Source: Desulfobacteraceae bacterium (GTDB lineage Bacteria; Desulfobacterota; Desulfobacteria; Desulfobacterales; Desulfosarcinaceae). From it: a stretch of 64,000 nt of DNA. The position numbers were made by a program, and so were the translations under genes. The stretch covers positions 1 through 64,000 of the forward strand of contig JABDIN010000107.1 in the NCBI GenBank assembly GCA_013003715.1. Direction: 5' to 3'. Below are positions 19,127 to 27,524 of this stretch, one piece after another. The notes beneath the pieces were generated by a model that was not told the origin of the DNA, made no database searches, and was given only the letters and a program-made list of their open reading frames with translations. The first letter of the stretch is position 1. Each line of letters begins with the position of its first letter.

Positions 19127-19357
19127 TCAACACCAGCAATACTCTTTATTGTTAATTATGACACAACAGGGGCTGTGGCCAGGCTTATGGCCGACCAGGG
19201 TGACATCGATTCGCTTCAGATTGTTCACCGGCGAGTCTGCCATGAACACCCCTTCCACTTCGCCATTCGGGCCTTCCACGTGCACCGCGTCACCATTCTT
19301 GTCGTAATACACTGCGAAATACGCTTTCTTGTGAATGTCGTCGATGGGTGGTTTCAT
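19127..19357 (-). CDS. Small hypothetical protein, 76 residues
   Basis: It begins MKPPIDDIHKKAYFAVYYDK and ends CCVIINNKEYCWC, with four cysteines in the last 13 residues. A strong AAGGAG site lies 8 bases before the ATG, which is the main reason for calling it. The middle (NGDAVHVEGPNGEVEGVFMA) is beta-rich. I do not recognise the family. It is downstream of the FecR-barrel gene's stop, on the same strand, about 125 bp away, with unrelated spacing. Confidence 0.6.
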   Translation of the reverse strand: MKPPIDDIHKKAYFAVYYDKNGDAVHVEGPNGEVEGVFMADSPVNNLKRIDVTLVGHKPGHSPCCVIINNKEYCWC

Positions 19358-19482
19358 AGAAACACTCCTTTTCTAAATTAATGTCAATTACGTTACCCCT
19401 TACCGCTTGCCGCTTACACCCCTTCATATCTCTATTCTAACAAAACCGCTCTGATCCCTCATATGACTTCGGTTTTGTTGGC

Positions 19483-22400
19483 TTAAAACGCCAGGCTCAG
19501 CTTTAATGCAAATAATTTTTCCGGATAGATCTGTGGATTGGCTGGATCAATGTCCTGGTAGTGGAACGATTCATCAAACAGATTTCGGGCTTCAAAAGTG
19601 ATCTGGCCCAGGCGTTTGGGAAATCGATAGCTCAAAGCCGCGTCCGCCGTCCAGAACACATCCTCGTCATGGCTGAAACCGGTGTCGATGTTTCCAAATT
19701 CACCGGATTGCTCCACATATGTCACCTTAAATCCGGCGCTGTATCCTTTTTGATGAAACAAGTCGATTCCCAAAGGAACACGGTGGGTGATCAGCCTTGA
19801 GAAACCGTATCTTACTGGTCTGTTATCATCATATTGATTGTCTTCAGAAAAGTATTCGAGTTTTGCGGACATCCAGGACAGGGGCGTCCAATATAAATAG
19901 CTGTGAATCAGGTATTCTCGGATGTCCCGGTCTACACTCCGGTTATCGGCGGTGGTATCCAGGTAGGGGCTGTTCAGGTCCCGCCGGACAAACTCTGCGC
20001 CGCCGAACAGATTGTCGGTGAACTCATGATCGATGCCTGCGCCGTAAGCCCACGCTTCGGTGCTGACCGTATCTTTATAGAATTGATTGAATCCGGCGAT
20101 CTGGGCTGGTTCGATGGTCTGGTCAGTCAGCAGTTGCTTGCGAAAGGTTTTAAACACCGCTGCCCGAAAGGTGGTTTGATGGGTTGGTGCCCAGATCAGG
20201 CCGGTTTTAGGATTGAAAAGCCGTTGGTCGTCATGTTGATCATCATTATAGGCGTCGAAGCTTAGACCGACAGTCCACAGGATTTTTTTGCTGGGTGTGG
20301 TTGTCGCATAGGCATAAGCATAAGACTGCTCGGTTTCCAGGTCATTATCACTGCGGATGTTATTCAACATCGGCGGTAGTTCCGGCGCAAAGGAGATGCC
20401 AGTTTTTTCGATCGATTCAGAATTAAAGTATCCCGCTCCTGTTATTAAGTTTAAATAGTCATTTCCAATCAGCGACTGTAGTTCGATTAGGTAAGATTTT
20501 TCTTCCAATTCAATTGAAATGTCCTGTTCGATCTCCAAGGGACTCAATGGTGGTGGCATGGGGATTATGATGGTCTCAGCTATATCAGCACTCCCATCAA
20601 ATTCCGAGTAAATCGCTGATCCAATGAAAACCGATACCGGCGAGAAAGCATGCTTGAATCCGCCGCGAATCATCCTTATGAGATCATTCTGCCGCAGGTT
20701 ATCCAGATAATTATCCTCCTCAAACCGCAGGGACAGGTCCCCCCGGTCAAAGTCTTTGTAGCGGTATTCCATCTGGACGCTGGTGTCCGGGGTCAGGGCG
20801 GCCTGGGCAAAGGCGTTATAGATGTTCTGGATCTGATCGTTGTTCTCCCGGAATCCGTCGGATTCGTAATGGAACTGGCCGGCGCTGAACGATAGCCGGT
20901 CCCAGACGCCGGAAACCACCAGGTCGTCGCCCAGGGAACCGTTGGATCCGGCGACGACGTTGGCCTGCACCGACACCCGGTTGCGGTTGAAGGCGGATGT
21001 GAATTCGTTGAAGCCGGTATCGGACGGTCCCGTGCCCTGGTGGATAAACAGGCTGGTTTCCGCCAGTTGGGGCTGGATGGGGGTGGAATTGATGGGCTGC
21101 AGCAACTGGGATTGGAGGAGTTCGCTGGCCCGGGCGATTTCGTGACGCGGCAGGGCGGCATAAGTATCGGCCAAAAACCGGTGGGCCGAGTAGTTACCGG
21201 GGTCTGCATTCACGGATTTGAAGCCTTCGTTCAGGGCCAGTTGGTTAAATCCCAGGTCTTTGTAAATCCGGCCCAGGCCGGCGCTGCGCACGGCAAGATC
21301 CTCGTCCAGGAGAAACCGCGACCGGTACACGGCACGGTTATCATTAAGCCGGATGGATTGCCGGAGATCATGCAGGGCTTCCACGGGCCGGTTTTCCGTC
21401 TGTTTGCGGATGGCGTCATACAGCCAGGGCGTGGGATCGTTGGGGTCCAGGGCCTTGGCGATGGCGAGTTGATTGGCGGCCTTGGCGTTTCGTTTTTCAT
21501 CAAAAAAAGCCTTGCCGAGATAACTGCGGATCAAGGCATTGTTGGGATCGAGGCTGACTGCTATTTCAATCTCTTGCCGTCCCTTTGCGAGATCCCCCTG
21601 ACGGATATACGCCAACCCGAGTCCGAGACGGGGCAGGGGAGCGGTGGAGTCTTTGGAGATGGCCATTTTAAAGGCATCCACCGCATCGCCGGTCCGGATA
21701 CGGGTGAGACGGATGAACCCCCTCACCGTGTGGGCATGGGCATCGTCCGGGTTCAAGCGGATGGCGGTTTCCACTGCGGTGTCAGCGCTGTCCACATTGC
21801 CCCGGCCCAGCAGCAGTTCCGCCAGCCGGGCGCGCGCCGGCGCATTTTCCGGTGATATGACCACGGCCGCTTCCAATTGATCGATGGCGGCATCGAGGTT
21901 GAAATGCGCCTGGTACGCGTAGGCCAGGGCGATGTTGGCGGCGGCGGAATCCGGGGTGTTTTCGGTTGCCTCAAGCGCCAGGGCCAGGGCCTGATCCTTA
22001 TGGTTGTTGACCAGCATCATCACGGATCTGACGGCCAGGGCAGGGGAATTGCCGGGATCCAGGAGAAGCGCCCGGTCCAGATCCATCGCCGCTTCTTCGG
22101 TCTGCCCCAGGGCCAGATACACCGTGGCCCGGTAGGTGAAAAACAGGGCGTCGTCGATATCGTCGGGTGCGTCCGCAATGGCGTTGACGGCCTGGTCCGG
22201 ATACCCGGCGTTAAACAGGGAAATGGATTCCCGGGTGTCGGCCTGCCAGGTGCCGGCGCCGGTGTCCGGGAAGCTGTTGGGCCGGATGTCCAGTATGGTG
22301 GGGAAATACAGTGCCCACTGGACGGCATCCCGCGGTCTTACGCGGGTTCTCAGGGCCGGTGGTTGGCCGGCCTGGGCGATCATGCTGTTACCGCCGGGTA

Positions 22401-22941
22401 CGGCCAGCGTTCCCCATTGATTCTGGGCCAGCACACGGCCCTCGAAAACCGAGATCAGACTATGATCGTCCGCGATGGTAACGAGGAATTCGGTGCCCTC
22501 CACGGCGCCGTTCACAAAGGGGGTGACCACGTTGATGCTGTTGCGGATCCGGCTGAAGAAATGGGCCATGCCTTCCGTCATGCGAATGATCAGCGGCCGG
22601 TGGGGCAGGGCTTCGGTAAAGGTGATGGTGCTTCGGCGGCCGAGGCGAACGGTGCCCTGGTTGCACAGGTATACCGCGGCGCGGCCGTGTTCATCCACGC
22701 GCAGCATGTCGCCCTGGGCCAGGGTGTCGTTCAGATCCGCCGGTTCCCAGTGGATGCGGCCCTGTTTTTTGATCCGGACACCGCCCTGTACGGAAACAAG
22801 CCGGCCGACCCATCCGCTGCATTCGTCACCATTGTTCGCTGTGGGTGAAAACGGCTCTGCCCCGCTGTTCTGGATGGCGACGGCGGCCATCAGTGCAACC
22901 AAAATTCCCATGTTACGGAGATTCAATTTGAATAGGCGCAT
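19483..22941 (-). CDS. FecR-domain / TPR-repeat / outer-membrane beta-barrel protein
   Basis: 1152 residues. It has a signal peptide, then a FecR domain at about 40-190 (GWVGRLVSVQGGVRIKKQGR, GRRSTITFTE, TPFVNGAVEGTEFLV, SVFEGRVLA). About 235-600 are tandem TPR-like repeats with the A-x-x-x-L-x-P pattern, e.g. PENAPARARLAELLLGRGN and PNNALIRSYLGKAF. From about 640 to the end, alternating strands and TonB-receptor-like segments finish with LGQITFEARNLFDESFHYQ and a terminal phenylalanine (SLAF). This implies an outer-membrane barrel with no plug domain and a periplasmic FecR-TPR part. It is followed in the same orientation by nothing relevant and preceded by a CHASE2 cyclase gene. Function unknown; sensing or export are guesses. 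Confidence 0.8.
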   Translation of the reverse strand: MRLFKLNLRNMGILVALMAAVAIQNSGAEPFSPTANNGDECSGWVGRLVSVQGGVRIKKQGRIHWEPADLNDTLAQGDMLRVDEHGRAAVYLCNQGTVRLGRRSTITFTEALPHRPLIIRMTEGMAHFFSRIRNSINVVTPFVNGAVEGTEFLVTIADDHSLISVFEGRVLAQNQWGTLAVPGGNSMIAQAGQPPALRTRVRPRDAVQWALYFPTILDIRPNSFPDTGAGTWQADTRESISLFNAGYPDQAVNAIADAPDDIDDALFFTYRATVYLALGQTEEAAMDLDRALLLDPGNSPALAVRSVMMLVNNHKDQALALALEATENTPDSAAANIALAYAYQAHFNLDAAIDQLEAAVVISPENAPARARLAELLLGRGNVDSADTAVETAIRLNPDDAHAHTVRGFIRLTRIRTGDAVDAFKMAISKDSTAPLPRLGLGLAYIRQGDLAKGRQEIEIAVSLDPNNALIRSYLGKAFFDEKRNAKAANQLAIAKALDPNDPTPWLYDAIRKQTENRPVEALHDLRQSIRLNDNRAVYRSRFLLDEDLAVRSAGLGRIYKDLGFNQLALNEGFKSVNADPGNYSAHRFLADTYAALPRHEIARASELLQSQLLQPINSTPIQPQLAETSLFIHQGTGPSDTGFNEFTSAFNRNRVSVQANVVAGSNGSLGDDLVVSGVWDRLSFSAGQFHYESDGFRENNDQIQNIYNAFAQAALTPDTSVQMEYRYKDFDRGDLSLRFEEDNYLDNLRQNDLIRMIRGGFKHAFSPVSVFIGSAIYSEFDGSADIAETIIIPMPPPLSPLEIEQDISIELEEKSYLIELQSLIGNDYLNLITGAGYFNSESIEKTGISFAPELPPMLNNIRSDNDLETEQSYAYAYATTTPSKKILWTVGLSFDAYNDDQHDDQRLFNPKTGLIWAPTHQTTFRAAVFKTFRKQLLTDQTIEPAQIAGFNQFYKDTVSTEAWAYGAGIDHEFTDNLFGGAEFVRRDLNSPYLDTTADNRSVDRDIREYLIHSYLYWTPLSWMSAKLEYFSEDNQYDDNRPVRYGFSRLITHRVPLGIDLFHQKGYSAGFKVTYVEQSGEFGNIDTGFSHDEDVFWTADAALSYRFPKRLGQITFEARNLFDESFHYQDIDPANPQIYPEKLFALKLSLAF

Positions 22942-23107
22942 AGTCGATCCTGTGTGAGTTTCTGGTGGAGTTCACCATGGGTTAATGATGTAAAGGCCGG
23001 GGAAGTTTGCACAACGGTATGGGAATTTACCCAATCCGCGGCTCGATGGCAAAAACGCCCCGATACCTGGCGTATTTTAGACGGATGAATGTGAAACGCA
23101 ACAGCGT

Positions 23108-25363
23108 TTATTTCCCGGAAACCATGACTTCGCCCCGCCATTTGTCCCGGGGTGGTTTGTTTTTAAACCGCCGGCAAAGGGTTTCATAAAACAGCGCAGG
23201 CCCGTCATCCGGCACAATGCGTCCGGCACGGGCAAATCCGCTCATGGCGCTATCCCAGTCACGGTTCTCAAATGCGGACATGGCGAATGCGAATTCCGTG
23301 TTCAACTCGCTCAAACCGGCCCAGGCGGAATCCGTCAATGCCTGAATTTCATAAAGTGTAACGGGCTTTGATTTACCGGGCAAAAGGAATTTCCCCACAC
23401 ATCGAATGACAAAGCCACCGACCCCCTCCAGGGTGTCCCCGGAGGCCAGAATCCGGGTGCCCAGGCGCTTGTTCAACTGCTCGATGCGGGATGCGGTATT
23501 GACGATATCGCCCATGGGCCGGTACTCATAGTGATCCATGGCGCCGATGTTGCCCATGGAGATATACCCGGAATGCAGGCCGATGCGGGTGGGCAGACTG
23601 AAACCATCGGATGCTCTCCTTGTTCTGTTGATGTCCGTGTGTATGGTCCATGCGGCTTTGACGGCCTTGTCGAGCTGTTGTGGGTCCGGTTTCACCGATG
23701 CCCAGACGGCCAGCATGGAGTCGCCCTTGACGTCGGAAACATTTCCCCCCTGCTGCCGCACGGGTTCGAAAATCCGGGCATAGTAGCTGTTCATGTAACC
23801 GGTGAGGACCAATGGATCCATTTTTTCCGAGATCGAGGTATAGCCTTCCGCATCGGTGAACAGGCAGGTACCATAGACAATTCGGCTGTCCGACCGGGCG
23901 GCCTTGGCATTTTCAGTCAATTCATCCACCACCTGCCGGGGCAGGTAGAGCTCAAAGGCTTCCCGGATCTGCCGGCTCTCCCGCCGGGAGTCGAAAAATT
24001 TCCATAGGAGTACGATGAAGAAGGCCAGGGGCAGTTGGAAAAAGAGGGGGACCGTCAGCGGAAGCCAGTGCAGGCCGGTGTTGAACAGGTGGATGGCGAA
24101 GGCGGCATATCCGCCGCCAAGTCCGATCATGACCAGAACCGCCGTACTGACCGGCAATATGATGCACAGGCCGGTGGCGGCCACGCCGAACAGAAACAAC
24201 AGCGTGTTGTGCAGGCTTACGGACAGCGGTTGTACCGGCCGGTTTTCCACGAGATTGGCAAATGCAGTGGCCGCCAGTTCCACACCGGAAATATCGATGC
24301 CGTTGGAGTGGGAGAATGCCGTAAAAAAACCATCCTTCTGGTCCAGGCGGTAGCTCTCGGTTAGCCCGATGAAAACGGCTCTCCCGGCCACGTCAATGTC
24401 CGGCTCATCCGCGGTATCGGCTTCGGCGGTGAGGATCCGGTTGATGGGTATGGTCCCGATGGTGCCGGGAGGACCGTACAAATTCAGAAAACGCGTATCG
24501 GCCCCTTCGTACATACGGATCAACGATTCGATGAGTGCGACCTGTGCGGGGGATGCCCCCCGGTTTCCCGCCGTCGTTAATTGTTTTCTCATTTTTGATC
24601 CGAGAGCCGGGTCCGAGCGGAAGACCTCCCGCACAGCCACAATCGCCTGTTTGATACCCTGGTCCCTGAGCATGCGTTCAGGGTCCGCGTTGACCTCTGC
24701 CGGAACATCGGTGACACATTGTTGCAACAGGGTGTAGAATTGCGGCCAGGCCTGCAGTGCATAGAGTTGAAAACCGGCTACCGGCAGAGTGGGAATGGGG
24801 TCGGGGGCTTGTTTGAAGGTCCAGTATTGACTGACTTTCACCGGTAATTTCGGCAGGGGAAAGGGGGCTGTGGCGGCGGCGGCATCGGATAGTACGGCCA
24901 ATGGCGGCACGATTCTTTCGACAATCAAGTCAGATCCTGCTCCTGCCGTGGTCGGGAATATCTCTTTTTCCAGAAACTCGCCGATGACCACGTTCCCCGC
25001 CCCGGCAATGGCGGCGGCAAAGGATTCGTCCAACCCCTTGGGACCCGGGTTTTCAAAAATGACGTCATAAACGATAACGGCCGCGCCGGCATTGCTGAGG
25101 CGATCCACCAGCCGGGCATGCACCGAACGGGGCCATCGGATCAGCTGGGACGGCAGGTTCAAACCGTCAGCCGATAATTGATCGAGGGAGAGGAGAAGGA
25201 CATCAGGCGGCGGTGCTTTCGGGCCCCGTATTTTAAACAGCATGTCGAGGCCCACCCGCTCTTCAAGATCAATGGCCACCGGGAGATAGCCGATGATCAA
25301 TCCGAGACTGCCGGTTATCAAACAAATGATAAATGCGAATGGAATGCGCTGCAACAATATCAA
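23108..25363 (-). CDS. CHASE2-domain class III adenylate/guanylate cyclase
   Basis: 751 residues starting at a TTG (no in-frame ATG nearby; a second TTG is at 25357). An N-terminal helix anchors a periplasmic CHASE2 sensor (about 35-370; DVLLLSLDQLSADG, VIVYDVIFENPG, VFIGLTESYRLDQKDGFFTA). Three helices follow (about 385-460), then a cytoplasmic class III cyclase domain (about 490-650). Metal-binding positions look intact: LFTDAEGYTSISEKM, GNVSDVKGDSMLAVWA and MGDIVNTASRIEQLNKRLG. A short alpha-rich tail ends the protein. Product (cAMP or cGMP) cannot be assigned with certainty. The FecR-TPR-barrel gene lies 166 bp downstream, so they may form one signalling unit. Confidence 0.9.
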   Translation of the reverse strand: MILLQRIPFAFIICLITGSLGLIIGYLPVAIDLEERVGLDMLFKIRGPKAPPPDVLLLSLDQLSADGLNLPSQLIRWPRSVHARLVDRLSNAGAAVIVYDVIFENPGPKGLDESFAAAIAGAGNVVIGEFLEKEIFPTTAGAGSDLIVERIVPPLAVLSDAAAATAPFPLPKLPVKVSQYWTFKQAPDPIPTLPVAGFQLYALQAWPQFYTLLQQCVTDVPAEVNADPERMLRDQGIKQAIVAVREVFRSDPALGSKMRKQLTTAGNRGASPAQVALIESLIRMYEGADTRFLNLYGPPGTIGTIPINRILTAEADTADEPDIDVAGRAVFIGLTESYRLDQKDGFFTAFSHSNGIDISGVELAATAFANLVENRPVQPLSVSLHNTLLFLFGVAATGLCIILPVSTAVLVMIGLGGGYAAFAIHLFNTGLHWLPLTVPLFFQLPLAFFIVLLWKFFDSRRESRQIREAFELYLPRQVVDELTENAKAARSDSRIVYGTCLFTDAEGYTSISEKMDPLVLTGYMNSYYARIFEPVRQQGGNVSDVKGDSMLAVWASVKPDPQQLDKAVKAAWTIHTDINRTRRASDGFSLPTRIGLHSGYISMGNIGAMDHYEYRPMGDIVNTASRIEQLNKRLGTRILASGDTLEGVGGFVIRCVGKFLLPGKSKPVTLYEIQALTDSAWAGLSELNTEFAFAMSAFENRDWDSAMSGFARAGRIVPDDGPALFYETLCRRFKNKPPRDKWRGEVMVSGK

Positions 25364-25711
25364 TACCTGTGAATGACACCGGTCACTTTGGAGATCCGGG
25401 TCCTCGATTGAGCCGAGGTCTCCATGATTGAATTCGGCCTGATCCTGTTGAACATGAAATGTAAGCTAATGTTAATCCTTTGAGGGCTATCCCTTGGTCT
25501 CCCGCCGGTTCCCACTGACCATGGGATTTTCACTCTGCGGGAAATCACGTGATTCCGGAACAGAGTAACTGCCAAAGATAATTCATAAAAATTTACTCGA
25601 ATCAACGGGTTGAGTCAAGAACCGATTGACGGGAATACGGGACATTGCATGTATACCCGGCCTGAAACGAATTGCGCTTTCATGCTGTTCGTACCGGGAT
25701 GCGAGGGATGC
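25364..25711. other. Intergenic gap upstream of the cyclase gene
   Basis: About 350 bp between the cyclase start and the 3' end of the sulfite-reductase-like gene. Both flanking genes are on the reverse strand, so this is the upstream region of the cyclase. I see no ORF with a ribosome site and no clear repeat. Confidence 0.5.
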
Positions 25712-26521
25712 CTACAATTTGTGGTTGCGGTATTGTGCGGCAATGGACTGAAACAGGGAAGGTGTCATCAGATCCGCAAACCGTTCACCGTCCCGGCTGC
25801 GTTCCTTGTAAACGGCGATGCAGGATTGCACGATGTCCAATACCGTCGTCATATTATAGATGCCGGGGAGTTCCCTGGCCAACCGGGGACGGCGCCCCAG
25901 CTTACCACCCAATTGGATGCGGTATCCTTCCTTGCCGGCGGCAAGTGTGCCGGTGGGGCACGCCCGAACACACTGGCCGCAGGCGATGCAGTGATCAGCG
26001 GCTACTATCGGTCTTATATCCGCCGGGTCCAGGTGTATCGCCTCTTCCTTACAGGATGCCACGCAGGTGTCGCACTGGGTGCAGATCTCTTCCGTCAGCA
26101 CCGGAAAGACCGCCCCGATGATCCCCACGTCCTTGATTTGAGGCTGGGAACAGGCGTTCGGGCAGTCCGCCAGGGTCACCCGGAATTCGTGGTGGAATTT
26201 CAGCTCGCCTTTCACATTTTTCTTTAAAAAATCAAGGAGGTTTTCTTTCTGCAACATTGACTCGAGTGCCGGCAGGAGCTTGTCATCGATCACCGCGCGA
26301 TTGGGGCAGCCGCTCTGTCCGAAACAGGCGTCCAGTTGATACCCTTTGACCTCCTTGCTCATGCCGGTCAGGAATTTTTGCTGGGTTGATTTTACCTCAA
26401 CCAGGGTGATAACGGATTTGCCCTGTTCCGCGGCTTCCTTTTCCACCCGGGATTTCACCCGCTTGCGGACAAAAAAAGGCACTTTTTTGATGGCGGCCTC
26501 GGCTTCCGGTGTCCAGTTCAT
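25712..26521 (-). CDS. PCP_red-domain / sirohaem-type sulfite-reductase-like / 2x[4Fe-4S] ferredoxin protein
   Basis: 269 residues from the ATG 10 bases after AAAGGAG. N-terminal 45 residues (WTPEAEAAIKKVPFFVRKRV) match the proto-chlorophyllide-reductase 57 kDa-subunit (PCP_red) helix domain. Then comes the nitrite/sulfite reductase cysteine pattern CX5C (CFGQSGC, near 73) and CX3C (CPNAC, near 130), which in that family binds sirohaem-[4Fe-4S]. Two ferredoxin clusters follow (CTQCDTCVASC, CIACGQCVRACP). It is much shorter than DsrA/B or Asr subunits. Likely a redox protein of anaerobic sulfur metabolism; catalysis is not proven. Confidence 0.82.
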   Translation of the reverse strand: MNWTPEAEAAIKKVPFFVRKRVKSRVEKEAAEQGKSVITLVEVKSTQQKFLTGMSKEVKGYQLDACFGQSGCPNRAVIDDKLLPALESMLQKENLLDFLKKNVKGELKFHHEFRVTLADCPNACSQPQIKDVGIIGAVFPVLTEEICTQCDTCVASCKEEAIHLDPADIRPIVAADHCIACGQCVRACPTGTLAAGKEGYRIQLGGKLGRRPRLARELPGIYNMTTVLDIVQSCIAVYKERSRDGERFADLMTPSLFQSIAAQYRNHKL

Positions 26522-26922
26522 GATTTCAAATCTCCTTTGGAGCGATATCATCGCTGATGGTCGTGGGAAAAAACATCAGGCATAACCCTGAGGTCCGGCC
26601 AACCCTGTTACATGCCGTATGCCGGTGGGCATATGACTTAAGTCAAAATCCGTTCATCGTTAAAAAATTAACCTGCTTTATCGTTCAGTGATAGCCTATG
26701 ATTGGTGTTTGACTCACGCTTTCCGCATAAGCGTAATTTCGTATTGCTTTTTCAGGTGAATATGAATAGCGTGGTATACACACATTGTGTTACCCGGCCT
26801 CAATCCTAGTGAAACATCGAAAATTACCGCCGTTCCCGATCCGGACAGGTCCGCCCTGTCGGGTAAGGCGGCCGGCGGCTATCGTGTCGACGATATAAAA
26901 AGGCGCCATTGCCACCAGGGCT

Positions 26923-27036
26923 ATCGCATGTATAAATGATATGCTTGGAATCGTGTCCGATGAAAACAGGTCAAGTAATGTCAAATGACAAAATCCAAAT
27001 GCCAAAGAAAGGAGTGCTGTCGATTGATATTCATTT
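26923..27036 (+). repeat. Family B dispersed repeat (forward copy)
   Basis: Starts near ATCGCATGTATAAATGATAT, passes GGAATCGTGTCC, and contains GTAATGTCAAATGACAAAAT followed by CCAAATGCCAAA and GCTGTCGATTGATATTCATTT. The same order occurs reversed at 37.8 and 51.3 kb. Confidence 0.75.
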
Positions 27037-27089
27037 AATCCGGCACGCGGCACAATGGGAAAAACGCCCCGACCCCTCATTTAATCATC

Positions 27090-27174
27090 AAAGCGGTCCT
27101 TAAAAATGGATAGCATACCGCCATTTGACATTTGGATTTTGTTGTTTGTAATTATAGCGGTCGCCCTGCCATTG
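27090..27174 (-). repeat. Family B dispersed repeat (reverse copy)
   Basis: AGCATACCGCCATTTGACAT, then TTGGATTTTGTTGTTTGTAATTATAGCGG and GCCCTGCC, the mirror orientation of the copy 60 bp to the left. The pair can form a long imperfect hairpin. Together they occupy most of the 716 bp gap before the SLC5-kinase operon. Apparent ORFs here (e.g. 26790-27080) read through the repeat. Confidence 0.72.
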
Positions 27175-27237
27175 CCTTCTTAATTCAAATCAGTGGGCGT
27201 TGCAGTGAACTTTTTTTCAAAATGCGGGTTAAGGCCA

Positions 27238-27510
27238 ATGACCCATGAAAACCTTAAAACAATGCGACTGGCGGCGCTCTTCCTTGTCGGCTTCGTGCTG
27301 TTCAACTACCCGATCCTGTCTCTTTTCAATCTGCCGGCAATGGTATGGGGGATTCCTGTCCTCTACCTCTACCTTTTCGCCGTCTGGGTGTTGATCATCG
27401 TATTGACCTTATTAAACGTTCATTTTCGATTCAAACAATATAAACCGGAAGAGCCCAGCATTCTCCCGGCAACAGGATCCGAAACCCGAACCGGCACAGA
27501 CCTGCGATGA
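27238..27510 (+). CDS. Small two-helix membrane protein upstream of the SLC5-kinase
   Basis: 90 residues from the ATG after AAGG. The frame is open further but MTHENLKTMRLAALF is the sensible start. Two hydrophobic helices (AALFLVGFVLFNYPILSLF and VLYLYLFAVWVLIIVLTLL) flank an N-P-I-L loop, followed by a soluble tail. It ends 14 bp before the symporter-kinase gene, so it is likely a partner subunit or accessory for that protein. I do not recognise a named family. Confidence 0.75.
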   Translation: MTHENLKTMRLAALFLVGFVLFNYPILSLFNLPAMVWGIPVLYLYLFAVWVLIIVLTLLNVHFRFKQYKPEEPSILPATGSETRTGTDLR

Positions 27511-27524
27511 AGTAGACGGCAATC

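Noticed and set aside
26790-27080. Reverse-strand frame of 96 codons
   Set aside because: Its LAFGFCHLTL segment is the translation of a family B repeat and also appears in a frame at 37.8 kb; no ribosome site.
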